A stretch of 64,000 bases of DNA from a virus: positions 1 to 64,000 of the IMG/VR virus record IMGVR_UViG_3300049893_001613; one strand, given 5' to 3'. Numbering within the stretch: position 1 is the first letter of the stretch; the number at the start of each line of letters is the position of its first letter. This document shows positions 1 to 7,605 of the stretch, one piece after another. The notes under the pieces are model-generated. The model did no database searches, had not been told where the DNA came from, and saw nothing but the letters and a program-made list of their open reading frames with translations. The position numbers and the translations under genes were made by a program.

Positions 1-1072
1 GAATAATATAGTATCCGGTTTGATCAGGTTTCAAACGCATCAATCGTCCGTGAGTCTGTTGAAAGTCTGTTTCACTACCATCAAAAGATTCTTTGATAAT
101 AACGTTAACACCAATAAGGTTAGCCCCGCGGTTTAACTTCTTACAAACTGACATCGTATTTATCTCACCTGAGTTGAGGCGATCAAGTCCTGAAAAGTCA
201 TCAGCGTTTTTACCATGAAATGGATTTGGAAGCTTGTCACATTGTTTAGTTAAAGCACTGAAAATCAGTATCTTATTACCTTCTTTCTGATGAATTAACT
301 CCACCAGATTCTTTACCAAAGATACGGAAGATTCCAGATTATTCAAAATACTTTTGCGTTTTGACGCCATTATTTTAAATTTCCAGTCAGCAGCCTGCCA
401 GTCTTTCTGTCCTTCCGGACTAACACCAATCAAACTGTATTTCTTCTCGAGTGCTGTTTTGACAATTACAGCTTTCTGAAACTCTTTGTCAAAGTACTTA
501 TACTGATCGTTCTCAGAGACTAAGAACATTCCCCCATCCTTTTTCTTTTGTTGAATAGTCTTTGCCTTACTTAACGGATAGTGTATGAATATGAACTCAC
601 TTTTGTTCAACATACCCTTATCCTGTAATTGCTGAGTACTAACAGAAAAACAAACAGGTGCTATTTTCTCAATCAACTCTGACTTCTCATCTGTAATGAA
701 TCCGGTTAAACCGAGTAGATTATCAAAGGTATTATTGTAAAAGAATTTTGCATATTCATCTGCAATAAAATCAAGCTCATCTGCAATGACAAAATCAAAA
801 TGCTTACCTTCCCACTTATAAGCAGTCTGATAACATTCTGATTGTATTTTATCCCATGGGTAATCAAACTTCTCAAATTCTTTCTTCCAGTTCTCGTCAC
901 GTAACAATTCTGAATTAGTCAGTAACAGTACAGAAGATGGATTGACCTTTTTTAAAAGATCTATCGCAACCTTGCTCTTACCACCTCCTGTACCGAGTAC
1001 GACTGTATTCTTTCGTTCTGAATTAAGCCAGGATTCTTCAGCCTGAAGTTGTACTTCCGCTCTTAAATCCAT
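1..1072 (-). CDS. SF2 DNA/RNA helicase (3' end outside window)
   Basis: Superfamily 2 helicase, probably part of the phage replication module. The first 357 codons are in the window; the C-terminus lies beyond the left edge. Reading on the minus strand from ATG at 1072, a Walker A motif GTGGGKS lies at residues 27-33, a motif II variant DELD at 98-101, and motif VI (QTHGRLMR) close to the window edge. The start overlaps the stop of the upstream 199-aa gene (TAATG), so the two are translationally coupled and follow DNA polymerase in one transcript. The exact subtype (UvsW, RecQ or DEAD-like) cannot be told from the visible part. The helicase call is firm; the pathway is inferred from the polymerase neighbour. 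Confidence 0.85.
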   Translation of the reverse strand, partial: MDLRAEVQLQAEESWLNSERKNTVVLGTGGGKSKVAIDLLKKVNPSSVLLLTNSELLRDENWKKEFEKFDYPWDKIQSECYQTAYKWEGKHFDFVIADELDFIADEYAKFFYNNTFDNLLGLTGFITDEKSELIEKIAPVCFSVSTQQLQDKGMLNKSEFIFIHYPLSKAKTIQQKKKDGGMFLVSENDQYKYFDKEFQKAVIVKTALEKKYSLIGVSPEGQKDWQAADWKFKIMASKRKSILNNLESSVSLVKNLVELIHQKEGNKILIFSALTKQCDKLPNPFHGKNADDFSGLDRLNSGEINTMSVCKKLNRGANLIGVNVIIKESFDGSETDFQQTHGRLMRLKPDQTGYYII

Positions 1073-1671
1073 TACTTCTTTTTCTTAGCTGCTTTCTTAG
1101 CAGTCTTCTTTGCGGTCTTACCCGGAGTTTTTGCCATTTTCTTAATTGGTTTAATTTTCATAGCAGTAGCAACGATTTCGTATTCGCCTTCTCCTACTAT
1201 ATATTTTGCTCCTTTTGGAATTACCATTTCAAACAGGAGTTCTTCCGGATGATGAACAGTTATATCACCATCCTTGTAAGCTTTATCTGTATACGCGTGC
1301 AAGCCTTCATTAACGTCAAGCTGATTTTCAGTCTGGTCACTATCTCCGGTGAGATAAATACCAAGCTCTTTAACTTTCATTAATTTGTTCTTAGGCCACG
1401 CTTTATGCTGGTATGGAGTTTCCAGTTTACCGCCTTCTTTAACCAGAAAACGTTTCCAGCAGGTTATGTCTTTTGTCGCTGTTTTTACTACTTTGTTTTT
1501 AAGATATTCAACTACTTCTTCAGCGTCAACTTCATACAGATTCTCCATCTCTTCTTCAAGAGCAGAGATTTGAGAATGAAGATCGTCTATCTTAGCGTCT
1601 ATCTTAGCATGCTTCTTGTTGTTCTTATTGACGATTTTACTTACGTCAATTTCATCAGTTGTTAAACACAT
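1072..1671 (-). CDS. Hypothetical protein with coiled-coil N-terminus and lysine-rich tail
   Basis: 199 aa, not confidently recognised. Residues 15-60 are charged and heptad-like (predicted coiled coil). The middle is a compact globular stretch. The last 25 residues are an AKK/KTAKK-type basic tail, as seen in histone-H1-like or nucleic-acid-binding tails. The segment around FEMVIPKGAKYIVGEGEYEI loosely resembles the C-terminal part of ADP-ribosyltransferases, but no full catalytic set is visible, so that is only a thought. It starts one base past the polymerase stop and overlaps the helicase start, placing it in the replication operon. DNA binding through the tail is an inference. Confidence 0.75.
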   Translation of the reverse strand: MCLTTDEIDVSKIVNKNNKKHAKIDAKIDDLHSQISALEEEMENLYEVDAEEVVEYLKNKVVKTATKDITCWKRFLVKEGGKLETPYQHKAWPKNKLMKVKELGIYLTGDSDQTENQLDVNEGLHAYTDKAYKDGDITVHHPEELLFEMVIPKGAKYIVGEGEYEIVATAMKIKPIKKMAKTPGKTAKKTAKKAAKKKK

Positions 1672-3908
1672 TATTTCTTCCAGTGTTGGGCTATGCGCAT
1701 ATCAACTCCCATCTTCAATTCCTTGATCAGGTAATTGTTTGCTGCTCGCTCCATTAAGTTTTTAATTTTAGGAGCCAGGATTTCCGCCTGCTCGGTTGGT
1801 ACATCACAAACATATTCGTCATGTACAGTTAATAAGAATCTTACATCAACCTTGTATAATCTTCTCCACAAGTCTATCATTGCAATAGCTTCTTTCATTA
1901 AATCTGAGTTCGTGCCTTGGATTGGACTGTTACGCGCTGCAAATTCTATCTCTGCTAAGGCTGATTTATCAAGAGGCCATCCATAATGATTATGATTCAA
2001 GACAGCATCAAACCATCTTCTTGAACCAGTACGGTTGTTATGGACTACATAGCCTTTTGTAGTTGCTTCCCGGGCTTTACCATCCAGGAATTCAATTACT
2101 TTAGGGATCTCGGCTTTGATTGTATCAATCATTACTTGACCCTCATCGAGAGTGATTTTAGCTGTGGCTGCTACTTTACCCGATGCTATACCATAAGCAA
2201 CAGGAAACAAACCACCACTGTTCTTGAATTTATCTCTCTCTTTCTCCTTCTCAGGAGTAGATTTGTTCATCTCGTATGTTTCAGAGAGTTCTTTCCATTT
2301 AGGATCACCAGTCTTTGAATACCTGTATGCGTAGATATTTCTCCAGCACTTGGTACCCAGATATGAGTGAGAATCAGGAATGGACAGAATCTTCATCATG
2401 TTCAAGTCATTTGATAATGATGTCATTACCATACCTTCACAATTAGAATAATCCAGGGTGAACATAGTTCGTCCTTCATCAGCAATAAAGCAACCACGGT
2501 ACTCCTGGGGTTTAGGTACCTGTTGCATATTAGGATTCTTCTTTACTTTACCCTTAGATCCTGATGTGAACCGGCCCGTGCCGGCACCCGCCTGATCAAG
2601 CCTTGTGTACACCCTGCCATCAGGCTGTACATACTGCTCAATCCACTTCTCACCAAATGAAGTTACATTATGAATAAGCTTTTTATACTTATCAAAGTTC
2701 TCCAGTAACGGCATGAATTCAGAGCTGGGGTTATTCACAAACCAGTTGGTGCGTGCTTCTTTTCCAACCCCTGGTTTCATGGAGTGTGTCTTCTGATCCT
2801 TGGATTGTGGCATAGGACAACCCACTCTCTTTAATACTTCTAATACTTGTTTCTGGGAACCCCAGTTAATCATCCCAGTATCCGTTTCTTCCGGTTCTTG
2901 CATTATAGTAGAAAGTTTCTGTAGTTGCTCCAGCGTCAGCTGATAACTCTTCAGATGTGTCTTTCCCCTTTCCTGCAGATTCTCCAGCTGTAGCTGTAGT
3001 TTTCCCAGACGGATATTGTTTCTTTCTTCTCGTTTTACTTTGCTTTCCAGTTTCTTCTTCAGTACCGGGTTTATCTGACTTGCGTCTACTCCGTACTGGT
3101 CCTTTATCAGATTGTCGAGGCTTTGGCATATCTCTTGTGCTTTGGTTTCTCTGTCCTTTGCAATCTCACGCCACTTTTCCGTATCGTGTTTAATACCGGT
3201 TGTTTCGGCTTCGGCAATTGGGAGTATGATTCTCGAATTGATGGACTCGTTCTGGAAAAGTTGATTGTAAGTTGCTGCTTGTCGTCTCTGTTCGTAATAA
3301 ACAGATTTAAGTCGAATAGTGTCAGCTGCATTGTATAGAATATGATAGTCTTCAAAATAGGTACAGGTTGCAAACTCTGACCGTATGTCTTTATCCATCC
3401 ATATTGGGATGGCATGGTACCCTAGTCGTCTGTTAATCACAGACACCAGGTCAAACCTGAATCCTTCCTGACCAGCTAATAACCTTTTGTCATTAACCAT
3501 AGTACATACGTACCGGCCTGGGTTAAATCCAGTAACATGACCCCACATTGCTTCATGGTCCGCATTATGAGATACGAACAGGCAGTGTCTAAGTACGTCT
3601 GGTGTGAATATCTCAGAATTATCTACTGAAGTATTATCAATTACCAGAACTTCCTCTTCTCCCGGGTCATCATTAAGACAGAAAGCACTTAGAAGTAAAT
3701 TTTCTTTTTTAGGAAAATCACCACGGTTTTCTATGTCATATCCTATTACAAACCAGTTGGGATTGTACTCAGTATCCCATAAAGAGTTTTTCGTATTCTT
3801 GATCTGTAAGATCGTGGATAGACTTATCTCGCCCGGTCTCACCAGCTGTATCATTGGATTTTGATTCAGTTGGTGGTCGCTTCTCCTGCTTAGAAACCAT
3901 ACTTTCAT
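1671..3908 (-). CDS. DNA polymerase family A with 3'-5' exonuclease domain
   Basis: Replicative DNA polymerase of the phage. The exonuclease domain shows exo I as D58-I-E60, exo II around N115-A-D117 and exo III as Y192-N-A-A-D196, so proofreading residues are present. The polymerase domain has motif A as LDYSNCEG (D486), motif B as a K...YG helix near GGLFPVAYGIASGK, and motif C as VHDE at 695-698. A charged helical insertion spans roughly 255-345. The length of 745 aa fits a phage Pol A without a 5' nuclease. The first ~45 residues look unlike protein and overlap a 67-aa ORF in another frame, so the true start may be the ATG at 3854 or lie later. Confidence 0.95.
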   Translation of the reverse strand: MKVWFLSRRSDHQLNQNPMIQLVRPGEISLSTILQIKNTKNSLWDTEYNPNWFVIGYDIENRGDFPKKENLLLSAFCLNDDPGEEEVLVIDNTSVDNSEIFTPDVLRHCLFVSHNADHEAMWGHVTGFNPGRYVCTMVNDKRLLAGQEGFRFDLVSVINRRLGYHAIPIWMDKDIRSEFATCTYFEDYHILYNAADTIRLKSVYYEQRRQAATYNQLFQNESINSRIILPIAEAETTGIKHDTEKWREIAKDRETKAQEICQSLDNLIKDQYGVDASQINPVLKKKLESKVKREERNNIRLGKLQLQLENLQERGKTHLKSYQLTLEQLQKLSTIMQEPEETDTGMINWGSQKQVLEVLKRVGCPMPQSKDQKTHSMKPGVGKEARTNWFVNNPSSEFMPLLENFDKYKKLIHNVTSFGEKWIEQYVQPDGRVYTRLDQAGAGTGRFTSGSKGKVKKNPNMQQVPKPQEYRGCFIADEGRTMFTLDYSNCEGMVMTSLSNDLNMMKILSIPDSHSYLGTKCWRNIYAYRYSKTGDPKWKELSETYEMNKSTPEKEKERDKFKNSGGLFPVAYGIASGKVAATAKITLDEGQVMIDTIKAEIPKVIEFLDGKAREATTKGYVVHNNRTGSRRWFDAVLNHNHYGWPLDKSALAEIEFAARNSPIQGTNSDLMKEAIAMIDLWRRLYKVDVRFLLTVHDEYVCDVPTEQAEILAPKIKNLMERAANNYLIKELKMGVDMRIAQHWKK

Positions 3909-3972
3909 ATCTGGTGGCTAAAATTGCCATTTCGGTTTTAAATTTTGTTGAATTGAATTTGTCTTTATTCAT
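3769..3972 (-). CDS. Small hydrophilic protein overlapping the polymerase start
   Basis: 67 aa, charged and rich in K, E, D and T, ending EYEKLFMGY. Its ATG follows an A/T-rich leader downstream of the terminator at 4002-4034, as expected for the first gene of the polymerase operon. It overlaps the annotated 5' end of DNA polymerase by 140 nt in a different frame. Its composition looks like real coding sequence, while the overlapping polymerase N-terminus does not. No family recognised. Confidence 0.6.
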   Translation of the reverse strand: MNKDKFNSTKFKTEMAILATRYESMVSKQEKRPPTESKSNDTAGETGRDKSIHDLTDQEYEKLFMGY

Positions 3973-4001
3973 AAAATTAAGTTAATACTTTTTAAAAAAT
4001 A

Positions 4002-4034
4002 AACCCAAATAGACAGGTCTTCTCTATTTGGGTT
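4002..4034 (-). terminator. Strong intrinsic terminator
   Basis: On the minus strand AACCCAAATAGA pairs with TCTATTTGGGTT (12 bp) and is followed by a T-rich tail. It lies just after the stop of the 157-aa gene and before the polymerase operon, so it separates the two transcripts or lets only some read-through pass. Confidence 0.85.
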
Positions 4035-4044
4035 CGTTGGTGAC

Positions 4045-4518
4045 TTAAGCGTGCTCTAAAGTCTTCTCTGCAGTTGCAGTTTGTGTAACTGGTGCAAAGA
4101 AACTAGCAAGGTCAAGCTTAGGTGCAGCAACAGCAGGCTTACGCTTGATGTTAGTTACACGCAATACTTTTTCTTGCTCACGAGATTCTACGTAATCAAT
4201 GGTAACCTCTACCTTCTCACCTTTCATAGGTAAGTCAGCAGCACGGCCTTCACGTTGCCAGATGTTAGCCGTCAAGAACAGACCATTAGTCTCTTCAATA
4301 GGTACTTCTTGCTTGTCTGCGAAGACTTGCTTTAATTGTGGCAATTTGTCAGCAGCTACTGCTTTCAAATTTGCAATGTAGCGTGGATTTTGTCCATCAG
4401 CATCAGCTACGAGGTTGCCCTCTGTTACATTGCTTAGCACTTCGAGTTCATATTTGCCTGGGGCACTGATGATACTGTAAGCTGCCAAAAGAACGGTTTT
4501 AAACATGATCTTTTCCAT
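4045..4518 (-). CDS. Hypothetical protein, possible ssDNA-binding (OB-fold-like) protein
   Basis: 157 aa from the ATG at 4518. This start was chosen because an A-rich leader (AAACAAATACAAATGG) directly precedes it; an in-frame ATG at 4611 would add 31 residues unlike the rest. The body is beta-rich (segments around LTANIWQREG and KVEVTIDYVESREQEKVLRVTNIK), followed by a flexible Ala/Pro linker and a short acidic-basic tip, AEKTLEHA. It lies next to the polymerase and has its own strong terminator and a structured leader, which suggests high expression. An SSB-like role is only an inference from location and shape. A nearly identical tip (EEKTIEHTA) ends the protein at 12789-13082. Confidence 0.7.
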   Translation of the reverse strand: MEKIMFKTVLLAAYSIISAPGKYELEVLSNVTEGNLVADADGQNPRYIANLKAVAADKLPQLKQVFADKQEVPIEETNGLFLTANIWQREGRAADLPMKGEKVEVTIDYVESREQEKVLRVTNIKRKPAVAAPKLDLASFFAPVTQTATAEKTLEHA

Positions 4519-4617
4519 TTGTATTTGTTTTAAAAGTTTGTAAAATTTTATCCTTCTCTCTGCATTTACACGGACTTGAGACCGTATGAGTGACCTTGAC
4601 TCATGTTGCATTAAAGG
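4519..4617 (-). promoter_or_regulatory. Structured 5' leader of the 157-aa gene
   Basis: About 100 nt between the band-7 terminator hairpin and the next start. On the minus strand it can form ATGAGT-loop-ACTCAT and ACGG-loop-CCGT hairpins, then becomes A/T-rich before the start codon. It probably holds the promoter and an mRNA leader. No recognised riboswitch. Confidence 0.35.
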
Positions 4618-4637
4618 AGAGCTGCTTTCACAGCTCT
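4618..4637 (-). terminator. Terminator-like hairpin after the band-7 gene
   Basis: AGAGCTG pairs with CAGCTCT around a 6-nt loop, followed on the minus strand by CCTTTAATG. The tail is weak, so it may be a terminator or a processing site at the end of the SPFH gene. Confidence 0.5.
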
Positions 4638-4644
4638 TCTCATA

Positions 4645-5871
4645 TTAATCTTTTCGTTTTAAATCTAACGCTAAATCGCGCTGAGCTTTCATACTCATTG
4701 TTTCAGCAAATACAGCTGCAGCATTGTACTGACCACTGTTCTGTCCACCCATTATCTGAGGAGAGACATTACCCTGGTATTTACCAAATGCGTCAGCCCA
4801 GTATTGCTGGGTTTTAACATAAGCATCAAGCTTTTGTTCAAGAGCTCCGTTAGCCTGAATAGTAGTACGTTTCTTATATGCATCAGCATCAGCTAATGTC
4901 TTTATCTTACGTGCTTCTAATTCAGCAGCTTCCGCCTGTATCTTTTGCTGCAGCTTATCCTGCTCGGCTACCCGAACTTTAGTTTCAGCTGCAACAACCT
5001 GGCGTGTTTGCTCCTGCTTTTGCTGATACTCAATTTCAACCAGGGCTTGTTCACCCTTGGCTTTAGCTGTTAAACTTTGTTGCTGAGCAGTCATTAGTTC
5101 CTGTCTTGATACAGCTGATTTAGTAGCAGCATCAATAATCTGACCTAATTTCTTATCAACAACCGGTGCATAATCAGTATCAATGATTGATGCATCAGCT
5201 ACACTGATAGAATACTCCTGGATAGCTGAAGTTTTACGTTCAGGGGCTCCCTGTTTATTCCTCTTCACTGAAGTCAGATAGAGTCTTTTCTTCTCTTTCT
5301 CAATTGAGTCATAGACTATCTTCTCTTCAGTCTGGGATATGTAAACACCATTCCTTAACTGGTCTAAGAAGTCCTGAGACATCTGAGCTCTGCCTCCACC
5401 ATAATGCTTGTCAGAACTCATAGATTGAGCTGATGACTGAAGACATTCTTTAGTAAACGTAGCCAACCTCTTTGTTACTAATGACTGAGGAGTCCTGTGA
5501 GTATTATGTATCAATATCATATCCTTCTCATCTGAAGGTAATACGAATTGAGCTATACCCTTTACATCAGCGGTAGTTCCATCATTAAACATGATGTTAA
5601 TTGTACCCACCTGGATACCATTATCACGCATAGTTAAATCAGGTTCTTTCTCAGTGTACATTACAGAGATTTGATTGGGCCATTCTGTTTCCTTAGCAAA
5701 AAAGCCAGCATAGAATATACCCGGAGTGAATTCAACGAATTGTTTACCACCTGCCTGCTCGACTACCGTTCTGTTACCAGCATCATTCCAGGAGAATGGA
5801 TTCATAATTGAAAATAAGATGAGTGCAAAGATTGCAACTACACCAAGGACAATTAATTTAATGTTCTTCAT
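4645..5871 (-). CDS. SPFH/band-7 (stomatin/prohibitin-like) membrane protein
   Basis: 408 aa. It has one N-terminal membrane segment (residues 5-22, IKLIVLGVVAIFALILF), then a band-7 type domain (about 40-250) with the usual 'G-I-Q-V-G-T-I-N-I-M-F-N-D-G-T-T-A-D-V' strand pattern. A long Ala/Glu/Lys/Gln coiled coil follows (about 255-350) and a Gln/Ala-rich tail. Family members oligomerise into membrane rings and often control membrane proteases. A phage copy may protect or remodel the host inner membrane, but that role is inference. A 46-aa membrane protein overlaps its start, so they are coupled. Confidence 0.85.
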   Translation of the reverse strand: MKNIKLIVLGVVAIFALILFSIMNPFSWNDAGNRTVVEQAGGKQFVEFTPGIFYAGFFAKETEWPNQISVMYTEKEPDLTMRDNGIQVGTINIMFNDGTTADVKGIAQFVLPSDEKDMILIHNTHRTPQSLVTKRLATFTKECLQSSAQSMSSDKHYGGGRAQMSQDFLDQLRNGVYISQTEEKIVYDSIEKEKKRLYLTSVKRNKQGAPERKTSAIQEYSISVADASIIDTDYAPVVDKKLGQIIDAATKSAVSRQELMTAQQQSLTAKAKGEQALVEIEYQQKQEQTRQVVAAETKVRVAEQDKLQQKIQAEAAELEARKIKTLADADAYKKRTTIQANGALEQKLDAYVKTQQYWADAFGKYQGNVSPQIMGGQNSGQYNAAAVFAETMSMKAQRDLALDLKRKD

Positions 5872-5998
5872 GTTCAGTTTTTGTTTTGTTTAAAGTTTCA
5901 TTTTTTCTGTTGAAGTGGTCTTTTAACAGTACCACTGCAACGTAGGATACGATACCAAATACTGATATGAATCCTAACGCGAGTGCTAATCTAATCAT
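5858..5998 (-). CDS. Small single-pass membrane protein
   Basis: 46 aa (ATG at 5998). Residues 2-25 (IRLALALGFISVFGIVSYVAVVLL) form one membrane helix, followed by a charged tail rich in K and E. Its stop overlaps the start of the SPFH gene by 14 nt, suggesting coupled translation and possibly a partner role in the same membrane complex. Confidence 0.6.
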   Translation of the reverse strand: MIRLALALGFISVFGIVSYVAVVLLKDHFNRKNETLNKTKTEHEEH

Positions 5999-6007
5999 TG
6001 TGTTTTG

Positions 6008-6337
6008 TTATAAACGTTGTTTACCTACAGTTAAATGAAGATTGGACTTCATATGATTTAACTGAGACTGGTATGCCTGTAATACATAATTTACTCCATG
6101 TTGAGAGTTGTCTACACTCTTCTTCATTTCTTTAATACGTGCATCCTTCTTCCACACTTGTGGATCTCTGGGCTGTACAAGAACTAAAGGAACGACTGGC
6201 ACATTACGTGGAGTACCATCGACTCTCTCAGCATGAAAGTCGCGGTGTTTATCGGGTGTGGTGCCGAAAGCTCGGCCGTAGCGCAGATCCCCTTCATATG
6301 GAGAACCTGCAGGGGTTGGGTCATACAATCGTGACAT
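6008..6337 (-). CDS. Hypothetical protein
   Basis: 109 aa, not recognised. The N-terminal half is rich in Pro, Arg, Asp and Gly (SRLYDPTPAGSPYEGDLRYG) and looks disordered. The C-terminal third is helical (KKDARIKEMKKSVDNS and beyond). No membrane segment or signal peptide. It sits between the muramidase and the small membrane protein in the same direction. Confidence 0.65.
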   Translation of the reverse strand: MSRLYDPTPAGSPYEGDLRYGRAFGTTPDKHRDFHAERVDGTPRNVPVVPLVLVQPRDPQVWKKDARIKEMKKSVDNSQHGVNYVLQAYQSQLNHMKSNLHLTVGKQRL

Positions 6338-6363
6338 ATATATTACAGTTAAAAGTTGCTGAG

Positions 6364-6969
6364 TTATGTGGCTCGTTTAAGCCAGTTAGTTTTAAAAATT
6401 TTCTGCGTTGAATCACGCTCGATAAGCTTTGCATAGTATTGAATACGGGCTAGCTTTAATAAATTGATATTGAGTGTATCAAATGAAGGATCAATCCATT
6501 CACGAGTGTGTTTGTTGAGGGACATGTTATACGTTCGGTTCATCAGTTTAATGACTGAACGTCTGGACAAATGTATTCTTGTATCAAACAAGTAATCTGC
6601 CACTTCTTGATTTGTGAGTTTGTCAAAGCCTTCCCTTACCCATATAGTAAGGTAATAGTCTAAGACATAAAATTCGGTAATAACAGAATCTTTACCTGTA
6701 ACCGGTTGATTCCATTTTAAATTGTGCTTACGCACGTACTTCCAGCCTTGCCAGTCATTGTTATACTTGCTGGTTATTCCAGCATAAGTTTCAAGACCTT
6801 TATCATCTTTATGATTTACATAGTAACCTTCGTATTCACGTACACGGTTATAACTGGTACGAAAATCTGCATAGGTAATTGTCTCCATTACAGGAGTCAT
6901 TAACGGCATTTCCTGAGCACTTTGAATGCTAATAAACAGGGATAGAATAAGTAACCATAGTTTTTTCAT
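6364..6969 (-). CDS. Secreted GH108-type muramidase (endolysin)
   Basis: 201 aa peptidoglycan hydrolase for lysis. The N-terminus is a signal peptide (MKKLWLLILSLFISIQSAQ). The catalytic segment REYEGYYVNHKDDKGLETYAGI (written in two parts here: REYEGYY at 44-50, then VNHKDDKGLETYAGI) matches the GH108 pattern, with E47 in the position of the catalytic Glu of the EGGY motif. The C-terminal part (about 100-200) has the DYLFDTRIHLSRRSVIKLMN pattern of the GH108-associated peptidoglycan-binding helix bundle and ends with a W-x-x-R motif. A signal peptide suggests export by the host Sec system rather than by a holin hole. A 30-aa membrane peptide overlaps its start. Confidence 0.82.
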   Translation of the reverse strand: MKKLWLLILSLFISIQSAQEMPLMTPVMETITYADFRTSYNRVREYEGYYVNHKDDKGLETYAGITSKYNNDWQGWKYVRKHNLKWNQPVTGKDSVITEFYVLDYYLTIWVREGFDKLTNQEVADYLFDTRIHLSRRSVIKLMNRTYNMSLNKHTREWIDPSFDTLNINLLKLARIQYYAKLIERDSTQKIFKTNWLKRAT

Positions 6970-7058
6970 GATTGTTTATTTGGTGGAACAAAATAATTGA
7001 TAAGCCAAACGTGTGATAGTCCCAGTGCGAATAGGGACGCTATAACCTCATTGTTCAT
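6966..7058 (-). CDS. Tiny membrane peptide upstream of the muramidase
   Basis: 30 aa, MNNEVIASLFALGLSHVWLI followed by a short polar tail; one hydrophobic helix. Its TGA overlaps the muramidase ATG (ATGA), so translation is coupled. A pinholin-like or lysis-timing role would fit the position but cannot be shown from sequence. Confidence 0.5.
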   Translation of the reverse strand: MNNEVIASLFALGLSHVWLINYFVPPNKQS

Positions 7059-7150
7059 TGGTGTGCTGCATGGTGATCAGACCATACATGAACCTAATAG
7101 CTGCAACAGCATACCCGTTCAAAGGCGAAATGAAGCTGTTATATCCACCG

Positions 7151-7300
7151 CTATGGTATCTCCACGGGATGGCTTACAATTTCTAAGCTATAATCTTCTG
7201 GTAGCTCTTCCAGGGTTGATAACATCATAAGATGTTGTTCTCTCTCATGCTCTAACCACAGTAGCATAAGTTGTTCTTCAGTTAATTCCTCGTCAGGCAT
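7151..7300 (-). CDS. Small acidic protein
   Basis: 49 aa, starting MPDEELTEEQLMLLWLEHER and ending in TAG. It is acidic and helical, with an A/T-rich leader. It is the first ORF downstream of the tandem RNA units and could be translated from the same transcript. Not recognised. Confidence 0.5.
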   Translation of the reverse strand: MPDEELTEEQLMLLWLEHEREQHLMMLSTLEELPEDYSLEIVSHPVEIP

Positions 7301-7331
7301 GTTAGAATTATTAAAGTTGAGAATAGAAATC

Positions 7332-7399
7332 AGAAGACCCTTTTTTTTTGCGTTTTTAGATTACGAGTCTATTGCATTTAAGGTTGCTGTAGGTCTTCT
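7332..7399 (-). ncRNA. RNA unit A of the Ro60-linked array
   Basis: 68 nt, closed by a perfect 8-bp stem (AGAAGACC with GGTCTTCT). On the minus strand the 5' stem is followed by TACAGCAA and the 3' stem is preceded by a run of nine As. An inner hairpin TAGA-CTCGTAA-TCTA has a 7-nt loop like an anticodon arm. There is no T-arm. It is the last of four tandem units, separated from unit B by GATA. RNA identity and strand are inferred from co-orientation with the Ro60-like gene. Confidence 0.6.
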
Positions 7400-7403
7400 T
7401 ATC

Positions 7404-7538
7404 AGAGAACTGTTTTTTGCTTACGCGTCCTGGGCCACTAGACGATCCCCGTGTGTGTTGTTATAGCACGGGGAGGAGGATTCGAACACTCCGTTTCGCG
7501 ATCCTGAATCGATGCATAGTAATTGCTGTAAGTTCTCT
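7404..7538 (-). ncRNA. YrlA-like Y RNA with circularly permuted tRNA-like module (unit B)
   Basis: 135 nt, closed by a perfect 8-bp stem (AGAGAACT with AGTTCTCT). On the minus strand the order is: 5' stem, TACAGCAA, a small hairpin, CGCG, an AAAC linker, a T-arm (7475-7492, loop TTCGAAT, with a bulged U in the stem), an acceptor-like stem CCCCGTG/CACGGGG closed by a 13-nt loop (7447-7473), a D-arm GTCTAGTGGCCCAGGAC (7427-7443) almost identical to that of tRNA-Glu, CGCG, an A-run, then the 3' stem. The 3' half of a tRNA thus precedes its 5' half. This is the arrangement described for YrlA-type bacterial Y RNAs, in which the Ro60-binding stem sits where the anticodon stem would be. The adjacent gene is Ro60-like. 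The classic Ro60-binding helix sequence is not obvious. Confidence 0.78.
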
Positions 7539-7542
7539 TATC

Positions 7543-7601
7543 AGAGTCCACGTTCTTTTTCACCTAATTGAAGTAGTTTTTAAGATTGCTGTTGGGACTC
7601 T
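7543..7601 (-). ncRNA. RNA unit C of the Ro60-linked array
   Basis: 59 nt, closed by a 7-bp stem (AGAGTCC with GGACTCT). Minus strand: AACAGCAA follows the 5' stem and GAAAAAGAACGT precedes the 3' stem. An inner hairpin CTA-CTTCAAT-TAG has a 7-nt loop. It has the same boundary motifs and the same GATA spacers as units A and B. Confidence 0.6.
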
Positions 7602-7605
7602 TATC

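Noticed and set aside
7404-7538. Unit B as an ordinary tRNA-Glu gene or a permuted tRNA that is spliced
   Set aside because: The anticodon arm does not assemble into a proper UUC loop from the two ends, a functional tRNA-Glu exists at 15746-15818, and the outer stem fits a Y RNA better.
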